Source of the DNA: Stentor roeselii
Lineage: Eukaryota > Ciliophora > Heterotrichea > Heterotrichida > Stentoridae
Direction of reading: 5' to 3'
Length of the DNA stretch: 64,000 nt
NCBI GenBank assembly: GCA_006503475.1
Contig: RSEH01000251.1
Span: 1 to 64,000, forward strand
The position numbers were made by a program, and so were the translations under genes. The first letter of the stretch is position 1. Each line of letters starts with the position of its first letter. The notes below the pieces were generated by a model. The model searched no databases and had not been told where the DNA came from. It saw only the letters and a list, made by a program, of their open reading frames with translations. Shown in pieces: positions 56,071 to 64,000 of the stretch.

Positions 56071-59000
56071 ATGAATTCTTTCGTGATCGGCGCTTACCTC
56101 GTCTGCGCAGTTCTTTTCATTCTCTCACTGAGTGGTCTTAGCAATCAAAAAACTGCGAAATCAGGAGTTATTTATGGAATGATCGCAATGGTTTTAGCGA
56201 TATTATCGACTTTTTGGATTTCATCTTTCCATTCGAACTTCACCTCTTTCATTGTGTTCTTTTTAATCGGTGGGATTCTAGGAACTGCCATGGCCTTAAG
56301 GGTTGAGATGATCAATATGCCTCAACTTGTAGCGGCGCTTCATTCATTTGTTGGACTTTCAGCTACACTTGTTTCGTTTAGCCATTTTCTGCTACACCCT
56401 GAGCAGAACATCTTGGAAATCATTGAAACGAACTTAGGAGTTTTTATTGGTGCTGTTACATTCACGGGATCAGTTGTTGCTTATGCTAAACTTAATGGAA
56501 ATATTAGAGGTGAGCCGTTAATACTTTGTGGATGGGGTAGACATGTACTGAACTTGCTATGCATCTGTCTTTGCATCACTTTAGCTGTTTTTTACGGAAT
56601 CGTAGATGACTTATTGACCCGAGCCATGATTTTATTAGTCAGTTCAATCATAGCTGGTTTCGTAGGCTGGCACCTAGTAATGGCAATCGGTGGTGCAGAT
56701 ATGCCAGTCGTAGTCTCCATGCTAAACTCTTACTCCGGCTGGGCGACTTCAGCAAGTGGCTTCCTTCTCCAAAACGAGCTTCTAATCATAACAGGAGCTT
56801 TAGTCGGTTCATCTGGAGCGATTCTAAGCTACATAATGTGCAAAGCCATGAATAGGAACTTCTTCAGTGTCATTGCAGGAGGATTCGGGCAAGGCACGAC
56901 TTCATCTAATCCAAATGATCAGATCGAAGGAACCACTACCGAGATTCAACTCGACGCGATGGTCAAGTTGCTGAAAGATGCTAAAAAAATAGTGATTGTC
57001 CCCGGTTACGGCATGGCAGCGGCGAAGTGTCAGTACAACATCGCTGTTCTCACTAAACTTCTTCAGAGCAAAGGCAAAAAAGTCCTGTTCTGCATTCATC
57101 CCGTCGCTGGAAGACTTCCAGGCCACATGAATGTCCTCCTCGCAGAAGCTGACGTGGATTACAACATAGTCAAGGAAATGGACGAAATCAATGAAGACTT
57201 CCCTAATGTCGACGTAGTCCTCGTCATCGGCGCGAACGACATCGTCAACCCTGATGCCTTGGAAAACCCGTCTTCGCCAATCGCTGGAATGCCAGTTTGC
57301 AGGGTCTGGGAAAGCAAGAAAGTCGTGGTTTTTAAAAGAGGCAAAGGGACAGGGTATGCAGGGATCGAAAACCCTCTTTTTTTCAAGCCTGCGACTTGCA
57401 TGTTTTACGGAGACGCTTCGAAGTCAGTCCAGGCCATTCTCAACTCAATCACTCAGATTGGTGACAAGTTCGGGGAAAACACTTGCGAAACAGGCAACGA
57501 TGAGACCATTGAAATTGAAGAAGAAAAAGAAGAAGTCTTTCCTGAACCCTCATTAACTCTAGGAGTGCCTAAAGAAGTTTACCCTCTTGAAAAGCGAGTC
57601 TCAGTCACTCCGAAGACGGTTTCAAAGTTCAGAAAGTTAGGATTTAAAGTGCTGGTTGAAGCAGGTGCTGGAAAAAACGCCACTTTTTCAGATGAACGGT
57701 ACTTGCAATGTGGAGCTTTTATTGTTTCACGTGAACAGGCCTGGGCAGCTGATGTCGTCGTCAAAGTTCGAAGACCTGACTCGGACGAGGTGGAGATCAT
57801 CGGCGGAAAGACTTCTTGTTTGATCAGTTACGTCACGCCCAGCAGCAACCTTCCCTTTCTCCAGAGTCTTTGCAGTACTCACCCGAGATTATCCTATTTG
57901 GCGATGGACTGTGTGCCAAGAATAAGCAAAGCCCAGAAACTCGACTCTTTGAGTTCAATGGCCAACATTGGAGGCTATCGAGCAGTGATGGAAGCTTTTC
58001 AGTACTTTCAGAAATGCCCCAAGCCGATGATGACCGCTGCTGGAAAACTTCCACCGGCTCAAGTCCTCATCATGGGAGCAGGAGTCGCAGGTCTTTCAGC
58101 CATCGGCTACTGCAAGTCGCTCGGATGCCTCGTCAAAGCCATCGACTCCCGATCAGCAGCGAAGCACGACGCCGAGTCAATGGGAGCAAAGTTCTTAGAA
58201 GTCGCTATCAAAGAAGAAGGCAGCACATCAGCTGGCTACGCGAAAGAAATGTCAGAAGCTTACAAAAAGGCTCAGTTTGAGTTGATTTTAACGACTGCGA
58301 AAAATGTTGATATCATCATCACAACGGCGCTTATTCCTGGAAGGCCTGCTCCTGTCCTTTTAACGAGTCAAGTCGTCAGTGCGATGAAAGCTGGAAGTGT
58401 TGTTGTTGACATGGCAGCTGAAATGGGAGGGAACTGTGAGTTGACAGTTAAGGACCAGGTGATTGTCACTGAAAATGAGGTCACGATTGTAGGATTCACT
58501 GACTTGGTCTCCAGGATGGCTCCTCAGAGTTCAGAACTTTACGCGAATAACTTGTTTCATCTCTTGGACAACATGGGAGGAGCTTCGAAGTTCTCAGTTG
58601 ACTTGAATGATGAAATTCTGCAGGCCATGTGCGTTGTTAATAACGGTGAAGTTACATGGTCAGCTAATAAGGCCTTGCCTCCTGTTTCAGCTAAACCTCA
58701 AGAGCAGGTACAAGAAACTCGAAGTGTTTCAGAAGAGTCTTCAAGAATTGACTGGGTTTACAGGTTTGACTTTGTTTTTGTTGCAGGTTTGTTGATCGCT
58801 TTGTTTATAGGATTGAGTGTTGTTACTTATTCGGCTTTTATGAGTTTGATCATGACTTTCGTTTTAGCTGTTTTTATTGGATTCATGGTCATATGGAACG
58901 TGACTGCTGCTCTGCATACGCCTTTGATGAGTGTGACCAACGCGATATCAGGAATTATTATCATCGGGGCGATGCTCTGCTTGGAGCCTGAGTCTGGTTT

Positions 59001-59139
59001 GATTGACGGTGGAAGTATTTTAGGAATGTTTTCAGTGTTCTTCGCAAGTATTAACATCTGGGGCGGGTTCATCGTGACCTACCGAATGCTGAACATGTTT
59101 AAGACAAGTCTTCCGGAGAGTAAAGGAAAACATAATTAG
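56071..59139 (+). CDS. NNT: Proton-translocating NAD(P) transhydrogenase, beta-alpha fusion
   Basis: 1022 residues. The order is PntB then PntA: membrane domain (about 1-270), NADP-binding dIII (about 295-470, with VPGYGMA at 310-316 and HPVAGRLPGHMNV), NAD-binding dI (from about 497, GVPKEVYPLEKRVSVTP, through the alanine-dehydrogenase-like fold) and the PntA membrane helices near the end. The enzyme couples proton entry to NADPH formation, in mitochondria of most eukaryotes. Animals carry the reverse (alpha-beta) order; the beta-alpha order is known from some protists. No clear mitochondrial presequence is seen. Its TAG overlaps the MORN gene's stop. Confidence 0.95.
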   Translation: MNSFVIGAYLVCAVLFILSLSGLSNQKTAKSGVIYGMIAMVLAILSTFWISSFHSNFTSFIVFFLIGGILGTAMALRVEMINMPQLVAALHSFVGLSATLVSFSHFLLHPEQNILEIIETNLGVFIGAVTFTGSVVAYAKLNGNIRGEPLILCGWGRHVLNLLCICLCITLAVFYGIVDDLLTRAMILLVSSIIAGFVGWHLVMAIGGADMPVVVSMLNSYSGWATSASGFLLQNELLIITGALVGSSGAILSYIMCKAMNRNFFSVIAGGFGQGTTSSNPNDQIEGTTTEIQLDAMVKLLKDAKKIVIVPGYGMAAAKCQYNIAVLTKLLQSKGKKVLFCIHPVAGRLPGHMNVLLAEADVDYNIVKEMDEINEDFPNVDVVLVIGANDIVNPDALENPSSPIAGMPVCRVWESKKVVVFKRGKGTGYAGIENPLFFKPATCMFYGDASKSVQAILNSITQIGDKFGENTCETGNDETIEIEEEKEEVFPEPSLTLGVPKEVYPLEKRVSVTPKTVSKFRKLGFKVLVEAGAGKNATFSDERYLQCGAFIVSREQAWAADVVVKVRRPDSDEVEIIGGKTSCLISYVTPSSNLPFLQSLCSTHPRLSYLAMDCVPRISKAQKLDSLSSMANIGGYRAVMEAFQYFQKCPKPMMTAAGKLPPAQVLIMGAGVAGLSAIGYCKSLGCLVKAIDSRSAAKHDAESMGAKFLEVAIKEEGSTSAGYAKEMSEAYKKAQFELILTTAKNVDIIITTALIPGRPAPVLLTSQVVSAMKAGSVVVDMAAEMGGNCELTVKDQVIVTENEVTIVGFTDLVSRMAPQSSELYANNLFHLLDNMGGASKFSVDLNDEILQAMCVVNNGEVTWSANKALPPVSAKPQEQVQETRSVSEESSRIDWVYRFDFVFVAGLLIALFIGLSVVTYSAFMSLIMTFVLAVFIGFMVIWNVTAALHTPLMSVTNAISGIIIIGAMLCLEPESGLIDGGSILGMFSVFFASINIWGGFIVTYRMLNMFKTSLPESKGKHN

Positions 59140-60296
59140 CTAAGTCTTTTTATTCTACCGAATTCCCACAAGTCACGAGTTTCAGAACCGTCTGAAGAGC
59201 GACTGACACCGATTCCGTGTTTTTTGCCATAAGCCCACTCACCTTCATAGACGATTCCATTAGGCCAGGCGAAGACTCCGAAGCCGTGCATGAGTCCTTC
59301 TTTCCAGTACCCTTCGTACCTCCTTCCGTCCTTCCACACATAAATGCCAAGACCGTCACATTGATTACTACTCCATTCGCCCTTATATTCCGACCCGTCC
59401 TCCCAGAAATAATGACCCAGACCTTCTTTGTACCCTTTCACGTAAGTCCCGAAAAAACTAGAACCGTCAGCCCATTCTTCTTTACCTAAACCGTTTTTTA
59501 TGTTGTTTTTCCAGAAACCTGTAAAACGGTCACCATTTCCCCAGGTCGTTATACCGAAACCGCTTTTTTGACCCTCTATCAAATCGCCTTTATGCATTAT
59601 TCCTGAACTCTCGAAGATTGAACCGTTTGAACTTTTTTGGGTGAATTCTTCTCTCAGGTCTGAAAATTTCTGGTGGAGAGAGTGAAGGTTGAGCTGGAGA
59701 AGCTCGATTTGTTTTAGCTGGGATTTTGTTTTTTTTATTTTCAGCTGGTTTTTAGTGCTGAGCCAGACTACTTAGGTTTTACCGAAACCGTCTTTTTTTG
59801 ATTGAGAGATTTTTGAGTTTGAGTAGGGACTTATCCATTTGCCTGAGAAGGAATCACCATCTGAATGGTTGAAAGTCCCTGAGTTATTTGGGTAGCCGTA
59901 TGACCATGATCCTTCATAGATACTTCCATCACTCCATATGCACTTTCCTGTTCCATGTCTAAATCCTCCTAACCACTCTCCTTCATAAACAGTTCCTGAT
60001 AAATATTCATATCGACGGACTTCTGTGGTTTTTTCCACTTGTCTATCGAAAAGGGTTTCAAACAAATCCACCCTTGGAAAAAAACTACTTGAGATTCTCA
60101 GTTTCTTCAAAAATTGATAGTGCTTTTTTTTGCTGTATCCTTTCCAATATTTTTGAATTGAGATGATTTGAGATTCACACTCAGTATAAAGTTCAGTGAA
60201 TTGATTACACTTTGAAACAATTTCTAAATGACCTCCATCATTGCTTTGCTTGACCGAAAAATAATTAATGCATGAGAGACAATTTAAATTTCCCAT
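59136..60296 (-). CDS. N-acylated MORN-repeat protein
   Basis: Two exons give 381 residues. The N-terminus MGNLNCLSC is a likely myristoylation/palmitoylation site. An IQ-like helix follows (ISIQKYWKGYSKKKHYQFLKK), then MORN repeats (YEGEWLGGFRHGTGKCIWSDG and others). A coiled stretch (about 180-225, LKIKKTKSQLKQIELLQLNLH) separates them from six or more further MORN repeats (YEGYWKEGLMHGFGVFAWPNG). MORN repeats bind membranes or organise cortex and basal-body structures. The intron joins what would otherwise look like two MORN proteins. It ends in TAA. Confidence 0.9.
59768..59782 (-). other. 15-nt intron in the MORN-repeat gene
   Basis: GTAAAACCTAAGTAG on the coding strand, phase 1 (G/TC gives Val). 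Retained, TAA ends the frame after SKKDGFGKT. Splicing reads on into VWLSTKNQLKIKK and reaches the second MORN block in frame. Confidence 0.87.
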
Positions 60297-60741
60297 TAAT
60301 CTTATAAAGTAGTAGATAAGTCAGGAAAAATATTAAAAAAATTAGTTTATTTAAATAGCCTAAGTATTTAATCTGTGATTAATTTTAATGCTTTTATATA
60401 GCTCACAAAGAAAACGTAATTGCAGCTAAATTATACTAGTAGCATTGTTTTAAAGAATATATTACTCAGTCTTTTGTCATGGTCTTTAATTTAGATGAAT
60501 AGTGATATAATTGGCAGGTGACTTTTATATATATGGTCCTGAATCCAGACTTAATGTTAATATTCAATCACAAGCGTTTACTTTGATACTTTATAAAATT
60601 TAATCACGATGCACATAATACATTACAAATTCTGAATAATAATCTTTTTATTACACAAATTCAATCATAAAACACTGAATTCAACTCTACAAAACTAAAT
60701 TTCATAAATACTATTATCATAATCAAACCCATTAAATAAAA
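60297..60741. other. 445-bp divergent spacer, no gene seen
   Basis: Lies between the MORN gene start and the WD40 gene. AT-rich, no coding-like frame and no clear repeat. It must hold both promoters. Confidence 0.6.
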
Positions 60742-63069
60742 TTGTCAATCCAAAATTTCTTTGAGTCTGATCAGAAATCCTGCACAGCAAGCAAATCATC
60801 CAACCTTTTCTTCAGCCTCCAAAAAAAAGTTCAAGTCTTTTTTGAATCCCAAAGCTCATCAGTTTTTGATTCAAAGTGCAGTGCGGTTCTCTACGATTTT
60901 CAAAAGATATCCTTATCGCCATGCGGGACACTAATGGCAATAGGTTCATCAGAACAAAAAGTATCAATTCTGAACATCGATAACATAACGATCAATCAAA
61001 CAATTCATCTGCCAAGCAGACTGACTTCCCTTTGTTATTCCCAATCAGGCCAGTCCCTGCTCTGTGGTTTCGATAGAGAACTGGCACTCTGGGACCTGTT
61101 AAACCAAAAATTCATTTTAACTGTCCTGACCTTATGCAAGGGTCCTGCCGAAGCAATTTTTTCAGCTGATGGGAAGTTTTTAGTGAGTTCAAAAAAAAAC
61201 TCGATCATTTTTTGGAGGTCTTTTGATGGCCTCGAAGATTTCAGATTTGAAGGACATAAAACTGATGTTATGTCGTTCGCGGCCTCAGGGAACGGAAAGG
61301 TTTTTGTGAGTGGTTCAGAAGAAGGGTCGATTATTATTTGGAATTTTGAAGATAAAAGACTGGAATTTCAGATAAATGCTCATGAAAATAAAATCAAATC
61401 TGTGGAAGTTTCAAGTAATGGGAAATATTTTGCTAGCATTTCTGAAAATTTGTTAAAAGTTTGGAATATTGACGGAAAATTCGAAGAGTTTTCATTTAAA
61501 GATGCTAGTCAGGTCGAATCAGTGAAATTTTCCCCGGATAATAAAATGTTAGCGACTACTTCGAATAATGCTTTTATAAGAATTTTCGATGTCGAAGAAA
61601 AACGATTGAAAAACTTTTATTCAGATTATATGCAAGACTGTCCTTGGATAGTTTTCAGTCCTGATAAAAAAGAATTGATAATTTGTTTTAGTTATGGGTT
61701 GATATCAAAGTGGAACTTGGCACAAAAAATGAAACAAGCGAGTTACTATCAAAATCTTGACTACGATCAAGACTTTATCATCAGATCAGATGGTCATCAA
61801 TATATTGGACTGGCCAGTCCAAGTCAAGGGCTGAAAATTTTCAACATAAAAGAAAAAAAAATCGAATTTAAATTACCTGAAAAAAAAGTGAAATATGATT
61901 TTATCAAAGTGTCTGAAAATGGACTTCTTTTGTTAACTATTGAAAAACAGTGTTTAATCATTTGGGACTTAAAAACAAATTCAAAGGTTTTCGATGCTGA
62001 TTGTGTCTTCGGCAATCTTGAAAAATTTCCTATATCGAAAGACTTCTCATTGATCGTTGTTCCTGAAAGTCTAACTTCTTTAAGTGTTTGGAAAACAGAA
62101 AAAAATATTAAGATGTTTGATGTTGAGAGAGAAGATATAAAATATTCTGCTGTTTCTTTTTCACATAATTCAGATTTTTTGGCTTTTAGCTTCGAAGATG
62201 GACTCGTTGTTGTCTGGCAAATAGATCGACTTTGCGAGATTTTCAGTCTTAAGAGTGATAGTCACAAGGTTTTAAATTTACTTTTTACTGAAGATCTAAA
62301 GTTCTTTATTAGTGCCACAGCGTATTGTGCTTATGTTTGGGATATGAATGAAAGGGTTCTGGAATTCAAGATTGTGTTTGAATTTTCTATTAAATATAAG
62401 GCTGGCATAATAGGAGCCTATTTGGTTTTAATTACACATAGCATAATTTTTTGGAATCTTTATAAAAAATACCAAGAATTTATCGTTTATTCTCCAGAAA
62501 ATTATAACGAATTAATTTTTCATGAAAATTATCTGATAGCACCTTATGAATATCATCTAAACTATTGGAAATTTCCACAGTTTCTTGAAATTGAAACTAT
62601 CGATGAGTACAAAAGGTTTATTCCTTTAAATTTTTCTAGTGACAAAAAATTCGCTGTTAATGGCTATGAAAAAATGTTACAATTATGGCTAGTTGATGAG
62701 GAAAAGGAAGTTCTTAGCTTTAAAGCTCATAAGAACTGGATTAGAACTGTTCGATTTTCACACGACTCCCGGTTTATTGCTAGTGGGGCTGATGATGGCC
62801 TTGTCAAAATTTGGGACTTGAATGGAAAGTTGATTCAATGTTTTGAAGGTCATAGAAGCTGGGTATTAACTGTTGCCTATTCGAGAGACGGAAAATATTT
62901 GGTGAGTGGGTCAAATGATCGGGTTCTTTTATTGTGGAAAGTTGGGATAAGTGAAAAATTGAAAGATTTTCGGTTGAATGAGATTATATACTCTTCTTGT
63001 TTTTCAAACAGTGGAAAATTTATTGCGGTTGAAACTATTTCAGAAATAGTGAGAATATTAAGAGTTTAA
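60742..63069 (+). CDS. WD40-repeat protein, start codon uncertain
   Basis: 775 codons of WD40 repeats, about 14, enough for two seven-bladed propellers (for example IIIWNFEDKRLEF, LKVWNIDGKFEEF, VKIWDLNGKLIQCFEGHRSWVLTVAYSRDGK). No catalytic or membrane domain. The frame opens on TTG; the in-frame codon nine bases upstream (60733-60735) is TAA. The first in-frame ATG lies about 190 bp inside, within the first repeat (LMAIGSS). The bases ATTGTCAATC look like ATG TCA ATC with one extra T, so either a base is inserted in this copy, or a short upstream exon or non-ATG start is used. It ends in TAA. Confidence 0.85.
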   Translation: MSIQNFFESDQKSCTASKSSNLFFSLQKKVQVFFESQSSSVFDSKCSAVLYDFQKISLSPCGTLMAIGSSEQKVSILNIDNITINQTIHLPSRLTSLCYSQSGQSLLCGFDRELALWDLLNQKFILTVLTLCKGPAEAIFSADGKFLVSSKKNSIIFWRSFDGLEDFRFEGHKTDVMSFAASGNGKVFVSGSEEGSIIIWNFEDKRLEFQINAHENKIKSVEVSSNGKYFASISENLLKVWNIDGKFEEFSFKDASQVESVKFSPDNKMLATTSNNAFIRIFDVEEKRLKNFYSDYMQDCPWIVFSPDKKELIICFSYGLISKWNLAQKMKQASYYQNLDYDQDFIIRSDGHQYIGLASPSQGLKIFNIKEKKIEFKLPEKKVKYDFIKVSENGLLLLTIEKQCLIIWDLKTNSKVFDADCVFGNLEKFPISKDFSLIVVPESLTSLSVWKTEKNIKMFDVEREDIKYSAVSFSHNSDFLAFSFEDGLVVVWQIDRLCEIFSLKSDSHKVLNLLFTEDLKFFISATAYCAYVWDMNERVLEFKIVFEFSIKYKAGIIGAYLVLITHSIIFWNLYKKYQEFIVYSPENYNELIFHENYLIAPYEYHLNYWKFPQFLEIETIDEYKRFIPLNFSSDKKFAVNGYEKMLQLWLVDEEKEVLSFKAHKNWIRTVRFSHDSRFIASGADDGLVKIWDLNGKLIQCFEGHRSWVLTVAYSRDGKYLVSGSNDRVLLLWKVGISEKLKDFRLNEIIYSSCFSNSGKFIAVETISEIVRILRV

Positions 63070-63921
63070 AACAACTGAAAAAATTTAGTTATTTAGTTAA
63101 TAGGTGATTAATTTTAAATCGAAATTATTCTTAAATGATTTTTTAGGTTTTGAAAAGAGATTTTATTTATATTCGAGTTTTTAAATCTTTGATATTTCAT
63201 TATATGAGGCTGCATTATATAACATTAAATCAGATTATCGTGATATGTTTGAGCTCTAAATAATGATTTTCTTGGAACGAATTGCAGAATAAAGATTCGA
63301 TCGATTTGCCATTATTAATTTGGTGATCTATATAAATTCATCTGCATAAGTTTCAGTAAAACTTTAACATAAGATAAACAGAAATTTGAAATTTTTATCT
63401 GATAATTTTTATGTTCATCAAAATTAAGAGTTACTTTTGAATTATATCGATTGTAATTTAATTAATTGATTAGAAAATAAAAATATTTTATCAACTACAA
63501 AAGGAATTTAGTCTTAATTTAAAAAACTTTTAAGATTACTCGATATTATCATTGATTTGGATTCTTTGATTAATTTAAGGGTTTTAGCTTTAAATACAAA
63601 TTATATATGATTATGTTCAAATCTTAAATTTATCTTTTAAATAAATCAATCTTTTATACTAATTAATCAAATTAAGTTAAGAAAATCAATGAATATATGA
63701 GAAATTAATGAAAGATTTTTGAAAATTCACAAAATTTGTAGAATTAGTAGATATGTGATATTTTTAAGTTTGAGTAGTGGCTATCAAATATAAAATTCTG
63801 ATTACAAAAACTTGATTAACCTTTTATAATAAAAATTATTTTTAATCTTAAATCAAATATTAAAACTTTATCTAAACCAGAATTTTCTTTCATATTTAAG
63901 TCTAAATTTTAACTACCTACT
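63070..63921. other. 852-bp AT-rich spacer, no gene seen
   Basis: Convergent spacer between the WD40 gene and the Rab-like gene end. Long runs of A and T, no open frame with coding character, no hairpin of note. Confidence 0.6.
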
Positions 63922-64000
63922 CTACTTCTTAAGTGTATTTAAAGCAGCTCTGGAAATAGTTTCAAAACAAAGGTCAATATTTTCTTCAGCCTTTGCACTT
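63922..64000 (-). CDS. Rab-like small GTPase, C-terminal end (partial)
   Basis: The last 25 codons of a gene that continues beyond the right edge. The translated end SAKAEENIDLCFETISRAAL matches the G5 (SAK) box and final helix of Rab GTPases, closest in style to Rab7 (SAKxxxNVxxxFxxIAxxAL). It ends LNTLKK followed by TAG, so the hypervariable tail and prenylated cysteines of a typical Rab are missing. A 15-nt intron-like string lies just after the stop but cannot bypass it. Confidence 0.6.
   Translation of the reverse strand, partial: SAKAEENIDLCFETISRAALNTLKK

Noticed and set aside
60742-63069. Calling the WD40 gene a pseudogene
   Set aside because: Only the start codon is in doubt; the remaining 775 codons are open and repeat-regular, so a working gene with a misread or unusual start is likelier.
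1-64000. CRISPR arrays, rRNA, intact transposons or virus-like elements
   Set aside because: No spaced direct repeats, no rRNA signatures, and no transposase, reverse-transcriptase, integrase or capsid-like frames were seen.

Overview
The window looks like macronuclear DNA of a heterotrich ciliate, most likely Stentor or a close relative. The reasons are: genes packed a few to a few hundred bases apart on both strands; AT-rich DNA; five recoverable introns that are all exactly 15 nt (GT...AG with an A at position 10); many ciliary and cortical genes; hybrid histidine kinases and WD40/ion-channel fusions of ciliate type; and degenerate CCCTAACA-type repeats at the left edge. TAA, TAG and TGA all end genes. 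No TGA sits inside the long reading frames, whose tryptophans are all TGG. This argues for the standard code (as in Stentor) and against the TGA=Trp code of Blepharisma. The genus call is an inference, not a match.

Layout. 1-6000: telomere-like repeats, cytochrome c1, an unknown protein, a FAM135-type lipase and a hybrid histidine kinase. 5993-9052: a 3-kb stretch with no convincing gene, very large for this DNA, carrying several palindromes and hairpins. 9053-18435: a secreted Cys-rich protein, an unknown protein, centrin, ARMC2-like, a TPR protein, and a CBM20/trehalose-phosphate synthase/phosphatase-like protein. 18499-31800: a WD40-TRP-like channel, a PH-ORD oxysterol-binding protein, SRPK kinase, a membrane phosphodiesterase, a tubulin-tyrosine-ligase-like protein, a CCCH protein and a TPR protein. 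32090-45415: DHX15/Prp43 helicase, an unknown, a TOG-array protein (rebuilt across two introns), an acylated acidic protein, coilin-like, importin-alpha-like, BCAT, a 4-TM protein, a MUL1-like E3 ligase and a coiled-coil protein. 45424-56006: a degenerate aspartic-protease-like protein, an unknown, a RING-H2 protein, an MFS carrier, PIG-T, WDR20-like, an IQ protein, a small acylated protein and a SHIPPO/STPGR protein. 56071-64000: a beta-alpha transhydrogenase, a MORN protein, a WD40 protein and the C-terminal end of a Rab-like GTPase.

Together these are mainly housekeeping and cilia/cytoskeleton genes: respiration (CYC1, NNT), RNA splicing and nuclear bodies (DHX15, SRPK, coilin), nuclear import, GPI anchoring (PIG-T), lipid transfer, cyclic-nucleotide and phosphorelay signalling, and axoneme or cortex parts (ARMC2, TOG array, TTLL, SHIPPO, MORN, centrin). 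There is no sign of operons, CRISPR arrays, viral elements or intact transposons. Adjacent genes can nearly touch: two start codons are 6 bp apart head-to-head, and two convergent pairs share stop-codon bases.
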